A DNA stretch of 62,975 nt from AcAMD-5 sp044343935 (lineage in GTDB: Bacteria > Actinomycetota > Actinomycetes > S36-B12 > UBA5976). Location of the stretch: positions 1-62,975 of the forward strand of contig JBIJDU010000007.1 of assembly GCA_044343935.1 (NCBI GenBank). The letters are read 5' to 3'. Shown piece by piece: positions 8,458 through 17,539 of the stretch. The first letter of the stretch is position 1, and every line of letters begins with the position of its first letter. The notes beneath the pieces were generated by a model. It was not told the DNA's origin, searched no databases, and was given only the letters and a program-made list of their open reading frames with translations. Both the position numbers and the translations under genes were made by a program.

Positions 8458-9360
8458 TTAAAGCTGACCGTTCTCCATTTGTCGCAACAACGCGATTCTT
8501 TCCTCTATTGGGGGATGGGTAGCAAACAATCGAGCAGCAGCCTTAGCATCTAACGGCGATTCAATCCAAACATGCGCAACTGCGGTGGAGCGTTGATTAA
8601 CAACCGTGGAATCAGCGGCGAGAGTTTCTAGTGCTCGCCTTAATCCAGCTGGATTTCTGGTGTAAGCAACTGCGGTGGCATCAGCAAGTGCTTCACGCTT
8701 TCGCGAAATGGCACTCTTTAACAGCGATGCTGCAATTGGTGCGAGAATCAACGCAAGTAGCGCGGCAATTAAAACCAGCGGATTGCCACCATTGTTATTG
8801 CTTCGCCTTGCACCACCAAACCACATCATTCGAATTAATAAATCACTCATTAAGGCAAGGGCACCAGCAGTGGTTGCAGCAACGGCAGAGACCAAGGTAT
8901 CGCGGTTAGCAACATGAGCTAACTCATGCGCCACCACTCCTTGCACTTGTTCGCGATCCATTTTTTCTAATAGACCAGTAGTGAAAGCAATTACGGCATG
9001 CTCTGGATCTCTACCAGTAGCAAAAGCATTAGGTGCAGCATCATTAACAATTGCAATCTTTGGCATCGGCAAACCTGATGCAATCACAATTTCATGCACC
9101 AAGTTATACAGCTGGGGATGATCATTTTCATTAATTACTTTTGCGCCGGTCATGCTCAGCACTATTTTGTCTGATGCCCAATAACTACCCCAAACCGAAA
9201 CCAACGCAATAAAGACGGCAATTGGAACAATAGAGAAGCCGACCTCACCAAAATAAAGTGCAATGGCATAAACCACAAACGCAATTAACGAAAACATACT
9301 GCCCAACAACAACCAGGTCTTACGACGGTTGATTGCTTGCTGATTTCTAAATGATGCCAC
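8458..9360 (-). CDS. htpX: HtpX-like M48 membrane metalloprotease
   Basis: A 300-residue membrane protease for quality control of damaged membrane proteins. Two N-terminal membrane helices are followed by the zinc site HELAH (145-149), the third ligand in RKREALADA (Glu223), and a further hydrophobic hairpin between them. The start is a GTG at 9360, six bases after the lemA stop, so the two form an operon. LemA-HtpX pairing is common in bacteria. Confidence 0.92.
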   Translation of the reverse strand: MASFRNQQAINRRKTWLLLGSMFSLIAFVVYAIALYFGEVGFSIVPIAVFIALVSVWGSYWASDKIVLSMTGAKVINENDHPQLYNLVHEIVIASGLPMPKIAIVNDAAPNAFATGRDPEHAVIAFTTGLLEKMDREQVQGVVAHELAHVANRDTLVSAVAATTAGALALMSDLLIRMMWFGGARRSNNNGGNPLVLIAALLALILAPIAASLLKSAISRKREALADATAVAYTRNPAGLRRALETLAADSTVVNQRSTAVAHVWIESPLDAKAAARLFATHPPIEERIALLRQMENGQL

Positions 9361-9365
9361 GGCAG

Positions 9366-9923
9366 TTAGAAGTTAACTTTTGGAGCTTGTCGGTTAGTTG
9401 GATCTTCCACTTCATAAAATTCGCGCGCAACTACTTTTGCAATTCCTTTGAAGAAGGTTCCTGGAATAGTAACGATGGCTTGATTTAGTACTCGCACTGA
9501 ATCGTTGTAGAACTGACGGGCAAACGAAACTTTATTTTCAGTTGCTGCTAACTCTTCTTGCAGTTGAGAGAAATTAGTAGAAGCTTTTAGATCTGGATAC
9601 GCTTCTGAAACTGCAAGTAAACCACGTAGCGCTTGCGTTAACATGCCATCAGCTTCCGCCACATCATGTACGCCCTGCGCAGCAGTAGCGCGAGCGCGTG
9701 CGTTAACTACGCTTTCTAGCGCTTCTTTTTCGTGTGCGGCATAGCCTTTAACAGTTTCAACTAAATTGGGAATCAAGTCAGCACGACGCTGCAGCTGAAC
9801 TTCAATTTGGGCGAATGCCTCATCAACTGCAACATTCATTCGAACTAGTTTGTTGTATTGGGCAATCAGCCAGCCAATGACAGCAAGAACTGCAACGATG
9901 ATTAAAACAGTAGTTATATCCAT
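9366..9923 (-). CDS. LemA family protein
   Basis: A 185-residue protein with one N-terminal membrane helix (ITTVLIIVAVLAVIGWLIA) and a helical exposed domain carrying the family signatures EAFAQIEVQLQRRADLIPNL and FYNDSVRVLN. LemA proteins are membrane-anchored and frequently co-operonic with HtpX-type proteases, as here. Function is not biochemically settled. Confidence 0.93.
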   Translation of the reverse strand: MDITTVLIIVAVLAVIGWLIAQYNKLVRMNVAVDEAFAQIEVQLQRRADLIPNLVETVKGYAAHEKEALESVVNARARATAAQGVHDVAEADGMLTQALRGLLAVSEAYPDLKASTNFSQLQEELAATENKVSFARQFYNDSVRVLNQAIVTIPGTFFKGIAKVVAREFYEVEDPTNRQAPKVNF

Positions 9924-9965
9924 GTGCTACATAGTAGCGAAACTTGGTTAGAACTGCGCTGGTGA

Positions 9966-10334
9966 TTAAGCGATCTGGGCTTGATACTGCGCTGCGGTAA
10001 GCAGATCGCCAACGCTGGCAACCTCAACCTTGAAGAGCCAGCCAGCACCATATGGATCCTGATTGATCAGGGCTGGGTTATCAACTGCGGCTTGATTGGT
10101 CTCGACAACTTTGCCAGAAACGGGGGCATACAGGTCGCTTAGTGACTTAGTTGATTCCAATTCACCACATACGCCACCAGCTGAAATTTCACTACCCAAA
10201 TCTGGCAGTTTCACAAACACCACATCACCAAGGGCGTCAGCGGCATAAAGCGTGATGCCAACGGTGGCGGTGCCAGCAGTTTGATCTAACCACTCATGCT
10301 CGGCGGTGTAATGCAAGTTAGTTGGAACTGACAT
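9966..10334 (-). CDS. gcvH: glycine cleavage system H protein
   Basis: Lipoyl carrier of the glycine cleavage complex, 122 residues. The lipoylated lysine is in GELESTKSLSDLYAPVSG. The ATG at 10334 overlaps the gcvT stop (TGATG), giving translational coupling. It is last in the gcvP-gcvT-gcvH operon; the L protein (dihydrolipoamide dehydrogenase) is not in the window. Confidence 0.97.
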   Translation of the reverse strand: MSVPTNLHYTAEHEWLDQTAGTATVGITLYAADALGDVVFVKLPDLGSEISAGGVCGELESTKSLSDLYAPVSGKVVETNQAAVDNPALINQDPYGAGWLFKVEVASVGDLLTAAQYQAQIA

Positions 10335-11410
10335 CAAGCTTCCCTTCGATAAAACGGCAGCGTTACCACTGTTGCGCTTTCGATATTACCTCGAATATCT
10401 ACCGAAATTTTAGTGGTGGCAAGGTCAATATCGGAATTTAGATATGCCATTGCAATGGATTTACCCAAAGTTGGTGAAAACGCCCCGCTGGTCACCTGCC
10501 CTACCACTTGGCCAGATTCATCAATCAGATTAAGACCTGCTCGGGCGATGCGTCTGGTCTCAAGTTCAATTCCAACCAACTTCCGATCAATTTTGCTGCT
10601 TAACTCAGCTAATGCTGCTTTACCAATGAAATCTGGCTTATCAAAGGCAACAATTCTTGATAAGCCAGCATGAATTGGAGTTATCTCTAAATTAAGTTCA
10701 TGGCCATAAAGCGGCATACCCGCTTCCAATCGCAAGGTATCGCGAGCAGCTAAACCAATTGGTGCGATCTGCTGCGCAATAAATAACTCCCAGATCTTGG
10801 CAATCTGATCAACTGAGGCAAAAATTTCAAATCCATCTTCACCGGTATAACCGGTGCGCGCAAGTAAGATTGGAATTGAATTAATTTCTGTTTCTACACA
10901 TGAATAATTCTTGAGATTGTTTATTATTTCCATCGAAACAAATTCGGCTAATTTGGTCTTTGCATTTGGCCCTTGAATCGCAACTAAACCAGTATCAAGC
11001 GATCGATCAATCACGTTAACTGTAAAGCCATGTGCTCGGTGAGTTAATTCTGCTGCAACTGTGTTGGCATTAGAGGCATTTGCCACCACCATAAAATCTT
11101 TTTCGCCTAATCGATAAACCACTAAATCATCAATCGCACCACCAGATGGATCACAGATCATGGTGTATTTAGCTTTACCGACTTTTACTTTTGAAATATC
11201 ACTAACTAACGCAAAGTCTAAAAACTCAACTGCTTGGTCACCTGATACATAAATCTCACCCATATGGCTTAAATCAAACAATCCAACATCGCGCCTTACC
11301 GTGCAATGCTCAGTTGTTTCCGAGCCATATTTAAGTGGCATCTGCCAGCCCGCAAAATCAGTTAACTGTGCATTGAGAGCGACATGATGATGGTGCAGCG
11401 GAGTTTGCAT
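10334..11410 (-). CDS. gcvT: glycine cleavage system T protein (aminomethyltransferase)
   Basis: Moves the methylene group of the aminomethyl-lipoyl H protein to tetrahydrofolate and releases ammonia. The 358-residue protein has the expected folate-binding region GYTGEDGFEIF and the motif LRLEAGMPLYGHEL. Its ATG overlaps the gcvP stop (TAATG). With GcvP and GcvH it feeds C1 units to folate metabolism, complemented by PurU 5 kb away. Confidence 0.97.
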   Translation of the reverse strand: MQTPLHHHHVALNAQLTDFAGWQMPLKYGSETTEHCTVRRDVGLFDLSHMGEIYVSGDQAVEFLDFALVSDISKVKVGKAKYTMICDPSGGAIDDLVVYRLGEKDFMVVANASNANTVAAELTHRAHGFTVNVIDRSLDTGLVAIQGPNAKTKLAEFVSMEIINNLKNYSCVETEINSIPILLARTGYTGEDGFEIFASVDQIAKIWELFIAQQIAPIGLAARDTLRLEAGMPLYGHELNLEITPIHAGLSRIVAFDKPDFIGKAALAELSSKIDRKLVGIELETRRIARAGLNLIDESGQVVGQVTSGAFSPTLGKSIAMAYLNSDIDLATTKISVDIRGNIESATVVTLPFYRREA

Positions 11411-14265
11411 TAGTTAACCGCAAAAGCTTCCGGCGGCGGACAGGAACAAACTAAATTGCGATCACCATAGGCCGCATCAATTCGCTGCACTGGCACCCAA
11501 TATTTAGAAGCGGCATTACCAGCTGGAAATACCGCTAATTCTCGGGAATACGAGTGATTCCAGTCATCAACAATATTTAGCGCAGTATGCGGCGCATTAA
11601 CCAATGGATTGTCTTCCTTTGACCAAGATCCGCTCGCAACTTTATCGATCTCAGCCTTGATTGAAATCATTGCCGCAATAAAGCGATTGATCTCAGCTAA
11701 ATCTTCTGATTCAGTTGGCTCAATCATCATGGTGCCAGCAACTGGGAATGAAACAGTTGGGGCATGGAAGCCATAATCCATCAATCGCTTTGAAACATCT
11801 TCCACTGTGATACCAGTTTCTTTGGTGATATCACGCAGATCAATAATGCATTCGTGCGCAATCAAATCATTCTGTCCGGTATAAAGCACTGGGAAATATG
11901 GATCTAATTTCTTAGCGATGTAGTTGGCAGACAAAATAGCAACTGAAGTGGCGCGAAGTAATCCTTCAGCTCCCATCATTTTTATATATGACCAGGAGAT
12001 AGGCAGAATTGCGGCAGAGCCAAATGGTGCTGCACTAATTGGTCCAACTCCAGTTTCTGGTCCAGCTTCTTTAATGATTGGATGATTTGGCAGATATGGC
12101 GCAAGATGTGACTTAACTGCAACAGGTCCAACTCCTGGGCCACCACCACCGTGCGGAATACAGAAAGTTTTATGCAAGTTCAAATGGCTAACGTCAGCGC
12201 CAAACTTACCTGGTTTAGCTACGCCAACTAGCGCATTTAAATTCGCCCCATCAACATAAACCTGGCCACCAGCATCATGAATCTTGCCGCAAATATCAGC
12301 AATAGCAGATTCAAATACCCCATGCGTTGATGGATAAGTCACCATTAACGCAGCTAACACATCGCGGTGCTGCTCAATTTTTGCCGTTAAATCAGCAAGA
12401 TCAACATTTCCCTGCTCATCGCAAGCTACAACGACAACTTTCATGCCGGCCATCACGGCACTTGCCGCATTGGTGCCGTGCGCTGATGATGGGATTAAGC
12501 AAACATCACGGTTGTGCTCGCCTTTACCCTCTAGATATTTTTTAATTGCCAGCAATCCCGCAAATTCACCTTGACTGCCCGCATTAGGTTGTAGTGAGAC
12601 CGCGTCATAACCGGTGATCTCAACTAACCAATTCTCTAATTCTTTAATCATGGCGTAACTGCCATCAGCTTGAGCGATTGGCACAAACGGATGCAAATTA
12701 GCAAATTGAGGCCAAGTCACTGCTTGCATCTCGGTTGCTGCATTTAATTTCATAGTGCAAGAGCCAAGTGGAATCATGCCGCGATCTAGCGCATAGTCTT
12801 TGTCTGCCAGTGATTTGATATAGCGAAGCATTGCGGTTTCATTTTGATATTTATGAAACACTGGATGAGTTAAGTAATCACTAGTGCGAGCAATTTCAGT
12901 TGGAATGTGATTATCCAACTTCAACCAAAGTTGATCCATATCAATTTGAGCTTGGGAATATGTTTCCAGCAGCACGGTTAGCGTTACTAAGTCAACGGTT
13001 TCATCTATTGAGATACCAATTGTTTCATTATCAATTAGCAATACATTTATATTCTGAGCAGCTAACCGTTGCTGCCATGCTGTGGCAGTTGGAGTTTTAA
13101 TTCGCAACGTATCGAAGAAATCTTGATGCAGAATTGTTGCGCCAAGTTCAGTTAAGCCAGCTGCCAATAATGAGGTGTATTGATTAATACGCTGGGCAAT
13201 ATCGCGCAGCCCATCTGGGCCGTGATAAACCGCATACATGCTTGCCATTACCGCAAGCAGCACTTGGGCGGTGCAGATGTTTGAAGTAGCGCGCTCTCGA
13301 CGAATGTGTTGTTCTCGGGTTTGGAGCGCTAACCGATAAGCAGGTTTGCCGGCGGCATCAACTGAAACTCCAACTAATCGGCCAGGCAGTGATCGTTCTA
13401 GGCCAGCTTTAACTGACATGAAGCCAGCGTGTGGGCCGCCATAACCAAGTGCCACGCCAAATCGTTGCGCCGAACCAACCGCAATATCAGCGTCAAATTC
13501 ACCAGGAGATTTCAGCAGTGTTAAGGCCAGCAGATCAGTTGCAACTGCAACTAATGCACCAGCTGAATGCGCGGCCGCAACGATTTCAGTGAGATCATAA
13601 ATATTTCCACTTGATGCTGGATAAGAAATTAATAATCCAAAATACTCCCCATTAATTGGTTTTGCTAAATCAACTAATTTAACTTCGATTCCTAGTGGAT
13701 TTGCTCTAGTTCGGATAACTTCAATTGTTTGCGGATGAGTATCTTGATCAATTAAAAATACGTTTGATTCCACTTTAGTGTTCCGTCTGGCTAATGTCAT
13801 CGCTTCAGCAGCAGCAGTTGCTTCATCAAGCATGCTGGCATTTGCAATTGGCAATCCAGTTAAATCTTGTACGGTAGTTTGAAAATTAATTAGTGCTTCT
13901 AATCTGCCTTGCGCAATTTCTGGCTGATATGGCGTATATGCAGTGTACCAAGCTGGATTTTCTAGCACATTTCGCAAAATGACCGTTGGGGTATAAGTGT
14001 TGTAATAACCAAGACCAATCAACGAGCGATTAATTTGATTGCGATTAGCAAGCGCGCGTAAATCATCGAGCACCTGGGCCTCGGAGACGGCGGCTGGCAG
14101 ATCTAGTGATTCTTGCCATCTGATTGCGCTGGGCACTACTGCTTCTAACAAGTGATCTAATGATTGGTAGCCCAAATCATTAAGCATGACATCAATCTCT
14201 GGCTGTGTTGGCCCGATGTGGCGGTCTGCGAATGACCTGCCCCTCGTGGTGAAACCTGCGCCCAT
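11410..14265 (-). CDS. gcvP: glycine dehydrogenase (decarboxylating), P protein
   Basis: PLP-dependent decarboxylation of glycine onto the H protein lipoyl arm. At 951 residues this is the single-chain form with both halves fused. The N-terminus FADRHIGPTQPEIDVML is typical, and the PLP lysine lies in LHKTFCIPHGGGGPGVGP in the C-terminal half. It is the first gene of the gcvPTH operon. The 111-bp upstream gap shared with the M13 peptidase gene is too short and lacks the layout of a glycine riboswitch. Confidence 0.97.
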   Translation of the reverse strand: MGAGFTTRGRSFADRHIGPTQPEIDVMLNDLGYQSLDHLLEAVVPSAIRWQESLDLPAAVSEAQVLDDLRALANRNQINRSLIGLGYYNTYTPTVILRNVLENPAWYTAYTPYQPEIAQGRLEALINFQTTVQDLTGLPIANASMLDEATAAAEAMTLARRNTKVESNVFLIDQDTHPQTIEVIRTRANPLGIEVKLVDLAKPINGEYFGLLISYPASSGNIYDLTEIVAAAHSAGALVAVATDLLALTLLKSPGEFDADIAVGSAQRFGVALGYGGPHAGFMSVKAGLERSLPGRLVGVSVDAAGKPAYRLALQTREQHIRRERATSNICTAQVLLAVMASMYAVYHGPDGLRDIAQRINQYTSLLAAGLTELGATILHQDFFDTLRIKTPTATAWQQRLAAQNINVLLIDNETIGISIDETVDLVTLTVLLETYSQAQIDMDQLWLKLDNHIPTEIARTSDYLTHPVFHKYQNETAMLRYIKSLADKDYALDRGMIPLGSCTMKLNAATEMQAVTWPQFANLHPFVPIAQADGSYAMIKELENWLVEITGYDAVSLQPNAGSQGEFAGLLAIKKYLEGKGEHNRDVCLIPSSAHGTNAASAVMAGMKVVVVACDEQGNVDLADLTAKIEQHRDVLAALMVTYPSTHGVFESAIADICGKIHDAGGQVYVDGANLNALVGVAKPGKFGADVSHLNLHKTFCIPHGGGGPGVGPVAVKSHLAPYLPNHPIIKEAGPETGVGPISAAPFGSAAILPISWSYIKMMGAEGLLRATSVAILSANYIAKKLDPYFPVLYTGQNDLIAHECIIDLRDITKETGITVEDVSKRLMDYGFHAPTVSFPVAGTMMIEPTESEDLAEINRFIAAMISIKAEIDKVASGSWSKEDNPLVNAPHTALNIVDDWNHSYSRELAVFPAGNAASKYWVPVQRIDAAYGDRNLVCSCPPPEAFAVN

Positions 14266-14376
14266 AAGTTAGGAATCCATTTCGGTGGGAGTTGCTGCCA
14301 AACTTAGCGCCAGTAGCCTTAGCAAGCATGCTGAAATCCCAGCCAGTAGGGTCTGCTGGTCGACCAAGGAGTCTTT

Positions 14377-16323
14377 ATGAAAAGTGGAATTGACTTAACT
14401 CATATCAACGCCGCCATCCGGCCACAAGATGACCTGTATCGGTACATGAATGGGAGCTGGATCGAGAAATCAGAGATCCCGGCAGACCGACCAATCCATG
14501 GCGCATTCCATGTGCTGCGCGATATGTCAGAAGAGCGCACTCGGGAAATTATTGAGCAGGCAGATCCCGCTAAGGGAAATGAAGCAGCGCAGATTGCCGC
14601 GCTTTACCAAAGCTTCATGGATGAGGCGCTAATCGAAAAACTTGGCATAACACCGATTCAAGCGGAGCTTGATCTGGTTGATTCCATCACAGATAAGAAA
14701 TCATTTTTTGAAGTACTAGGCAAACTGCAACGCCGAGGTGTTGGTGGTTGGTTTGGTTATTGGGTAACAACTGATGATGGCAATGCGACTGAGAACATAA
14801 TGTATTTCTATCAATCGGGAATTGGCTTACCAGATGAGGCTTACTATCGAGAAGAGATGCATCAAAAAACTCGCGATGCTTATTTGCCGCACATAACAAA
14901 AATGTTTGAGTTAGCAAATCAACCAAATCCAGCTGAGTTAGCAAAATTAGTTTTTGATTTAGAAACTAAGATCGCATCTCACCACTGGGATGTAGTGGCC
15001 GATCGCGATGCGGTTAAAACTTATAACAAGTTAACTAAAGCTCAGTTAATCGAACTTGGTCCAGAAATTGATTGGGAAACCTGGCAAGCGGCTTATCAGA
15101 TGCCTGATATCGCTCTAGCGCAGTTGGTGGTTCGCCAGCCAAGTTACGTAACTGGTATTTCTAATCTGGTTAAGAACTTTGATGCTGCGGCATGGAAAGC
15201 ATGGCTAAAGTTCCGTGTCATTAATTCAGCAGCATCATTGTTAAGCAGTGATTTTGTCAATGAAAACTTTAAGTTTTATGGCACCACACTTTCTGGTATT
15301 CCAGAACTTCGTGCTCGCTGGAAGCGTGGCGTAGGTGCAGTTGAGAGCGTATTAGGTGAAGCGGTAGGAAAGCTATACGTTGAAAAATATTTCCCACCAG
15401 CAGCAAAAGCTCGAATGCTTGAGTTAGTTAACAATTTAATTGAGGCCTATCGTGTTGATATTCAAGCACTAGAGTGGATGAGCCCAGAAACAAAAGTAAA
15501 AGCACTAGAAAAGTTAGATAAATTTACGCCAAAAATTGGTTATCCAGATAAGTGGCGCGACTACTCAACGCTTGAGATTAAGTCTGATGATTTAGTTGGC
15601 AACATGCGACGAGCTGCTGCGTTTAACATCGATTACAACTTAAACAAATTGGGCAAACCAGTTGATCGTTCAGAATGGTTCATGACACCACAGACCGTGA
15701 ATGCTTACTACAACCCAGGCATGAATGAAATCGTGTTCCCAGCAGCCATCTTGCAGGCGCCATTCTTTGATCTAGATGCTGATGATGCGGTTAACTATGG
15801 CGGAATTGGTGCAGTTATTGGCCATGAAATTGGCCATGGCTTTGATGATCAGGGCAGTAAATATGATGGTGATGGCAATCTAAATAACTGGTGGACTGAC
15901 TTTGATCGCGCTGAATTTGAAAAGCGCGCCAATAAGTTAATTGCCCAATATGACGCGTTAGAACCAACGGAAGCGCCAGGAAATAAAGTTAATGGTGCAC
16001 TAACCATTGGTGAAAATATTGGTGATCTTGGTGGGCTAACCATTGCGCATAAAGCATATGAAATTTCGCTAGCTGGAAAAGATGCACCAGTTATTGAAGG
16101 CCTAACTGGTTATCAGCGATTGTTCCTAGGTTGGGCGCAGGTGTGGCGCACAAAGACACGAACTGAAGAAGTGATTAAGCGACTAGCGACAGATCCGCAT
16201 TCACCACCAGAGTTCCGATGCAATGCGGTAATTCGCAACTTAACTGAGTTCTATGACGCATTTGGCGTAACTGAAGCAGATGAGTTATGGCTAGCGGAAG
16301 AAGAGCGCGTTCGAATCTGGTAG
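14377..16323 (+). CDS. M13 family zinc metallopeptidase (PepO/neprilysin-like)
   Basis: A 648-residue oligopeptidase. The zinc site is HEIGH at 483-487 with the third ligand in GENIGDLGGL (Glu546), and the substrate-binding VNAYYNPGMNEIVFPAAIL precedes it. No signal peptide or membrane anchor is present, so it should be cytoplasmic and degrade imported peptides, in line with the oligopeptide importer at 35-42 kb. An AAGGAG ribosome binding site precedes ATG 14377. It is divergent from gcvP and convergent with purU. Confidence 0.93.
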   Translation: MKSGIDLTHINAAIRPQDDLYRYMNGSWIEKSEIPADRPIHGAFHVLRDMSEERTREIIEQADPAKGNEAAQIAALYQSFMDEALIEKLGITPIQAELDLVDSITDKKSFFEVLGKLQRRGVGGWFGYWVTTDDGNATENIMYFYQSGIGLPDEAYYREEMHQKTRDAYLPHITKMFELANQPNPAELAKLVFDLETKIASHHWDVVADRDAVKTYNKLTKAQLIELGPEIDWETWQAAYQMPDIALAQLVVRQPSYVTGISNLVKNFDAAAWKAWLKFRVINSAASLLSSDFVNENFKFYGTTLSGIPELRARWKRGVGAVESVLGEAVGKLYVEKYFPPAAKARMLELVNNLIEAYRVDIQALEWMSPETKVKALEKLDKFTPKIGYPDKWRDYSTLEIKSDDLVGNMRRAAAFNIDYNLNKLGKPVDRSEWFMTPQTVNAYYNPGMNEIVFPAAILQAPFFDLDADDAVNYGGIGAVIGHEIGHGFDDQGSKYDGDGNLNNWWTDFDRAEFEKRANKLIAQYDALEPTEAPGNKVNGALTIGENIGDLGGLTIAHKAYEISLAGKDAPVIEGLTGYQRLFLGWAQVWRTKTRTEEVIKRLATDPHSPPEFRCNAVIRNLTEFYDAFGVTEADELWLAEEERVRIW

Positions 16324-17157
16324 TTAGTTAAAAACTACAGTTCGATTACCGACTAAAAAGATCTTATCTTCGGCATACAGTTTTACTGCTCGAGATAAGA
16401 CTCTGCGCTCAATATCTCTTCCTAACGCAATCATGTCTTCAGCTGTTGCGGCATGGGTAATGTGATCAACGTCTTGTTCGATGATTGGACCTTCATCTAA
16501 GTCGGCAGTGACAAAGTGAGCAGTAGCTCCAATAATTTTTACACCACGTTGATGTGCTTGGTGGTATGGCTTTGCGCCTTTAAAGCCTGGCAAGAATGAA
16601 TGATGAATATTTATAATTTTTCCAGCATGGTTATTGCAAAATTCTGAACTTAAGACTTGCATGTAGCGGGCTAGCACAACAAAATCAATTTTGTGTTGAG
16701 CAATTAGTTCAGAAAGCAGTTCTTCTGCTTGAGCCTTGTTTGATGTCGGAATGTAGTCAAATTTCAAATTGTGTGACTCAACTAAATTACGCAATGCTTC
16801 ATGATTAGAAACTACAACTGGAATCTCTATATTTAATTCTTCTAATTCACGTAAATACATTAAATCGCGTAAGCAATGACTTTCCTTGCTTACCATTACT
16901 AATGCCTTCAGTGGCTGCTGTGTTGGTCGAAGCGTTAAATCTGGATTGAACTTATCTAATTCAGTATGCCAAGTAGTTGTTGCGGCTGCTAAATCTAAAT
17001 TTGATTCAAATCTAGTACGCATCACAAATATATTGGTTTCTAAATCAGTGAATTGTTGGTTCTCAATGATGTTGCCATCGCATGCTAAGACAGCCTTGGT
17101 CATGGCATGCACAATTCCGGGCTGATCAGTGCATTTCAGCGTGGCGATTAAATCCAT
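16324..17157 (-). CDS. purU: formyltetrahydrofolate deformylase
   Basis: Hydrolyses 10-formyl-THF to formate and THF, balancing the C1 pool. The N-terminal ACT domain (LKCTDQPGIVHAMTKAVL) would sense glycine/methionine in known homologues; the C-terminal formyltransferase fold carries INIHHSFLPGFKGAKPYHQA and the DLDEGPII aspartate. Length of 277 is normal. Stop codons of purU and the M13 gene abut. Confidence 0.95.
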   Translation of the reverse strand: MDLIATLKCTDQPGIVHAMTKAVLACDGNIIENQQFTDLETNIFVMRTRFESNLDLAAATTTWHTELDKFNPDLTLRPTQQPLKALVMVSKESHCLRDLMYLRELEELNIEIPVVVSNHEALRNLVESHNLKFDYIPTSNKAQAEELLSELIAQHKIDFVVLARYMQVLSSEFCNNHAGKIINIHHSFLPGFKGAKPYHQAHQRGVKIIGATAHFVTADLDEGPIIEQDVDHITHAATAEDMIALGRDIERRVLSRAVKLYAEDKIFLVGNRTVVFN

Positions 17158-17234
17158 TGGGAAAAGGTAGCGAAGTGGAATTCCTAGTTGGGATACCGGC
17201 TTGCCAATAGTTTGCTAGTAATTAAGGTGTGGCC

Positions 17235-17498
17235 ATGGAATTGGTCGAGTTAAAGCAGAGTTGGAATGAGATTCTGGACGAATTAGAGCGTTCAAATCGT
17301 GTTGCTTGGCTGGTCTTTTTTGATGCTCGATTGGTCTCCCTAACTGGCTCAGTGCTGACCATTGACTTCTTAGATCGAAACAAATTGGCAGCTGGACACG
17401 ATTTTGAGAGCCATATTTCGGCAAATCAACTGACAGCACTCCAGCAGGCAATAAGCACGATATTGAAGGTAGACCTCAGTATTGAGGTAGCCAAGTGA
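17235..17498 (+). CDS. stand-alone DnaX C-terminal-domain-like small protein
   Basis: An 87-residue soluble protein. The segment LKQSWNEILDELERSNRVAW followed by DARLVSLTGSVLTIDF matches the pattern of the tau-subunit C-terminal domain of DNA polymerase III gamma/tau (Trp start, R-x-AW, then a beta strand 'L-x-L-x-F'). No AAA+ part is present. ATG 17235 is favoured over GTG 17229 because AAGG lies 8 nt before the ATG. It sits alone between purU and nhaA. The assignment is by eye and needs profile confirmation; a distinct small alpha/beta protein is the alternative. Confidence 0.55.
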   Translation: MELVELKQSWNEILDELERSNRVAWLVFFDARLVSLTGSVLTIDFLDRNKLAAGHDFESHISANQLTALQQAISTILKVDLSIEVAK

Positions 17499-17539
17499 GA
17501 TACAACCTCACCTTAAAGAAAGTCAGGTAGTTTTATCCG

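Noticed and set aside
8631..8917. Plus-strand frames of 80-92 codons opposite htpX
   Set aside because: They are antisense shadows of the well-supported HtpX protein and have no starts with ribosome binding sites.
14266..14376. Glycine riboswitch before gcvP
   Set aside because: The gap is only 111 bp, is shared with a divergent gene, and lacks the conserved glycine-aptamer cores.
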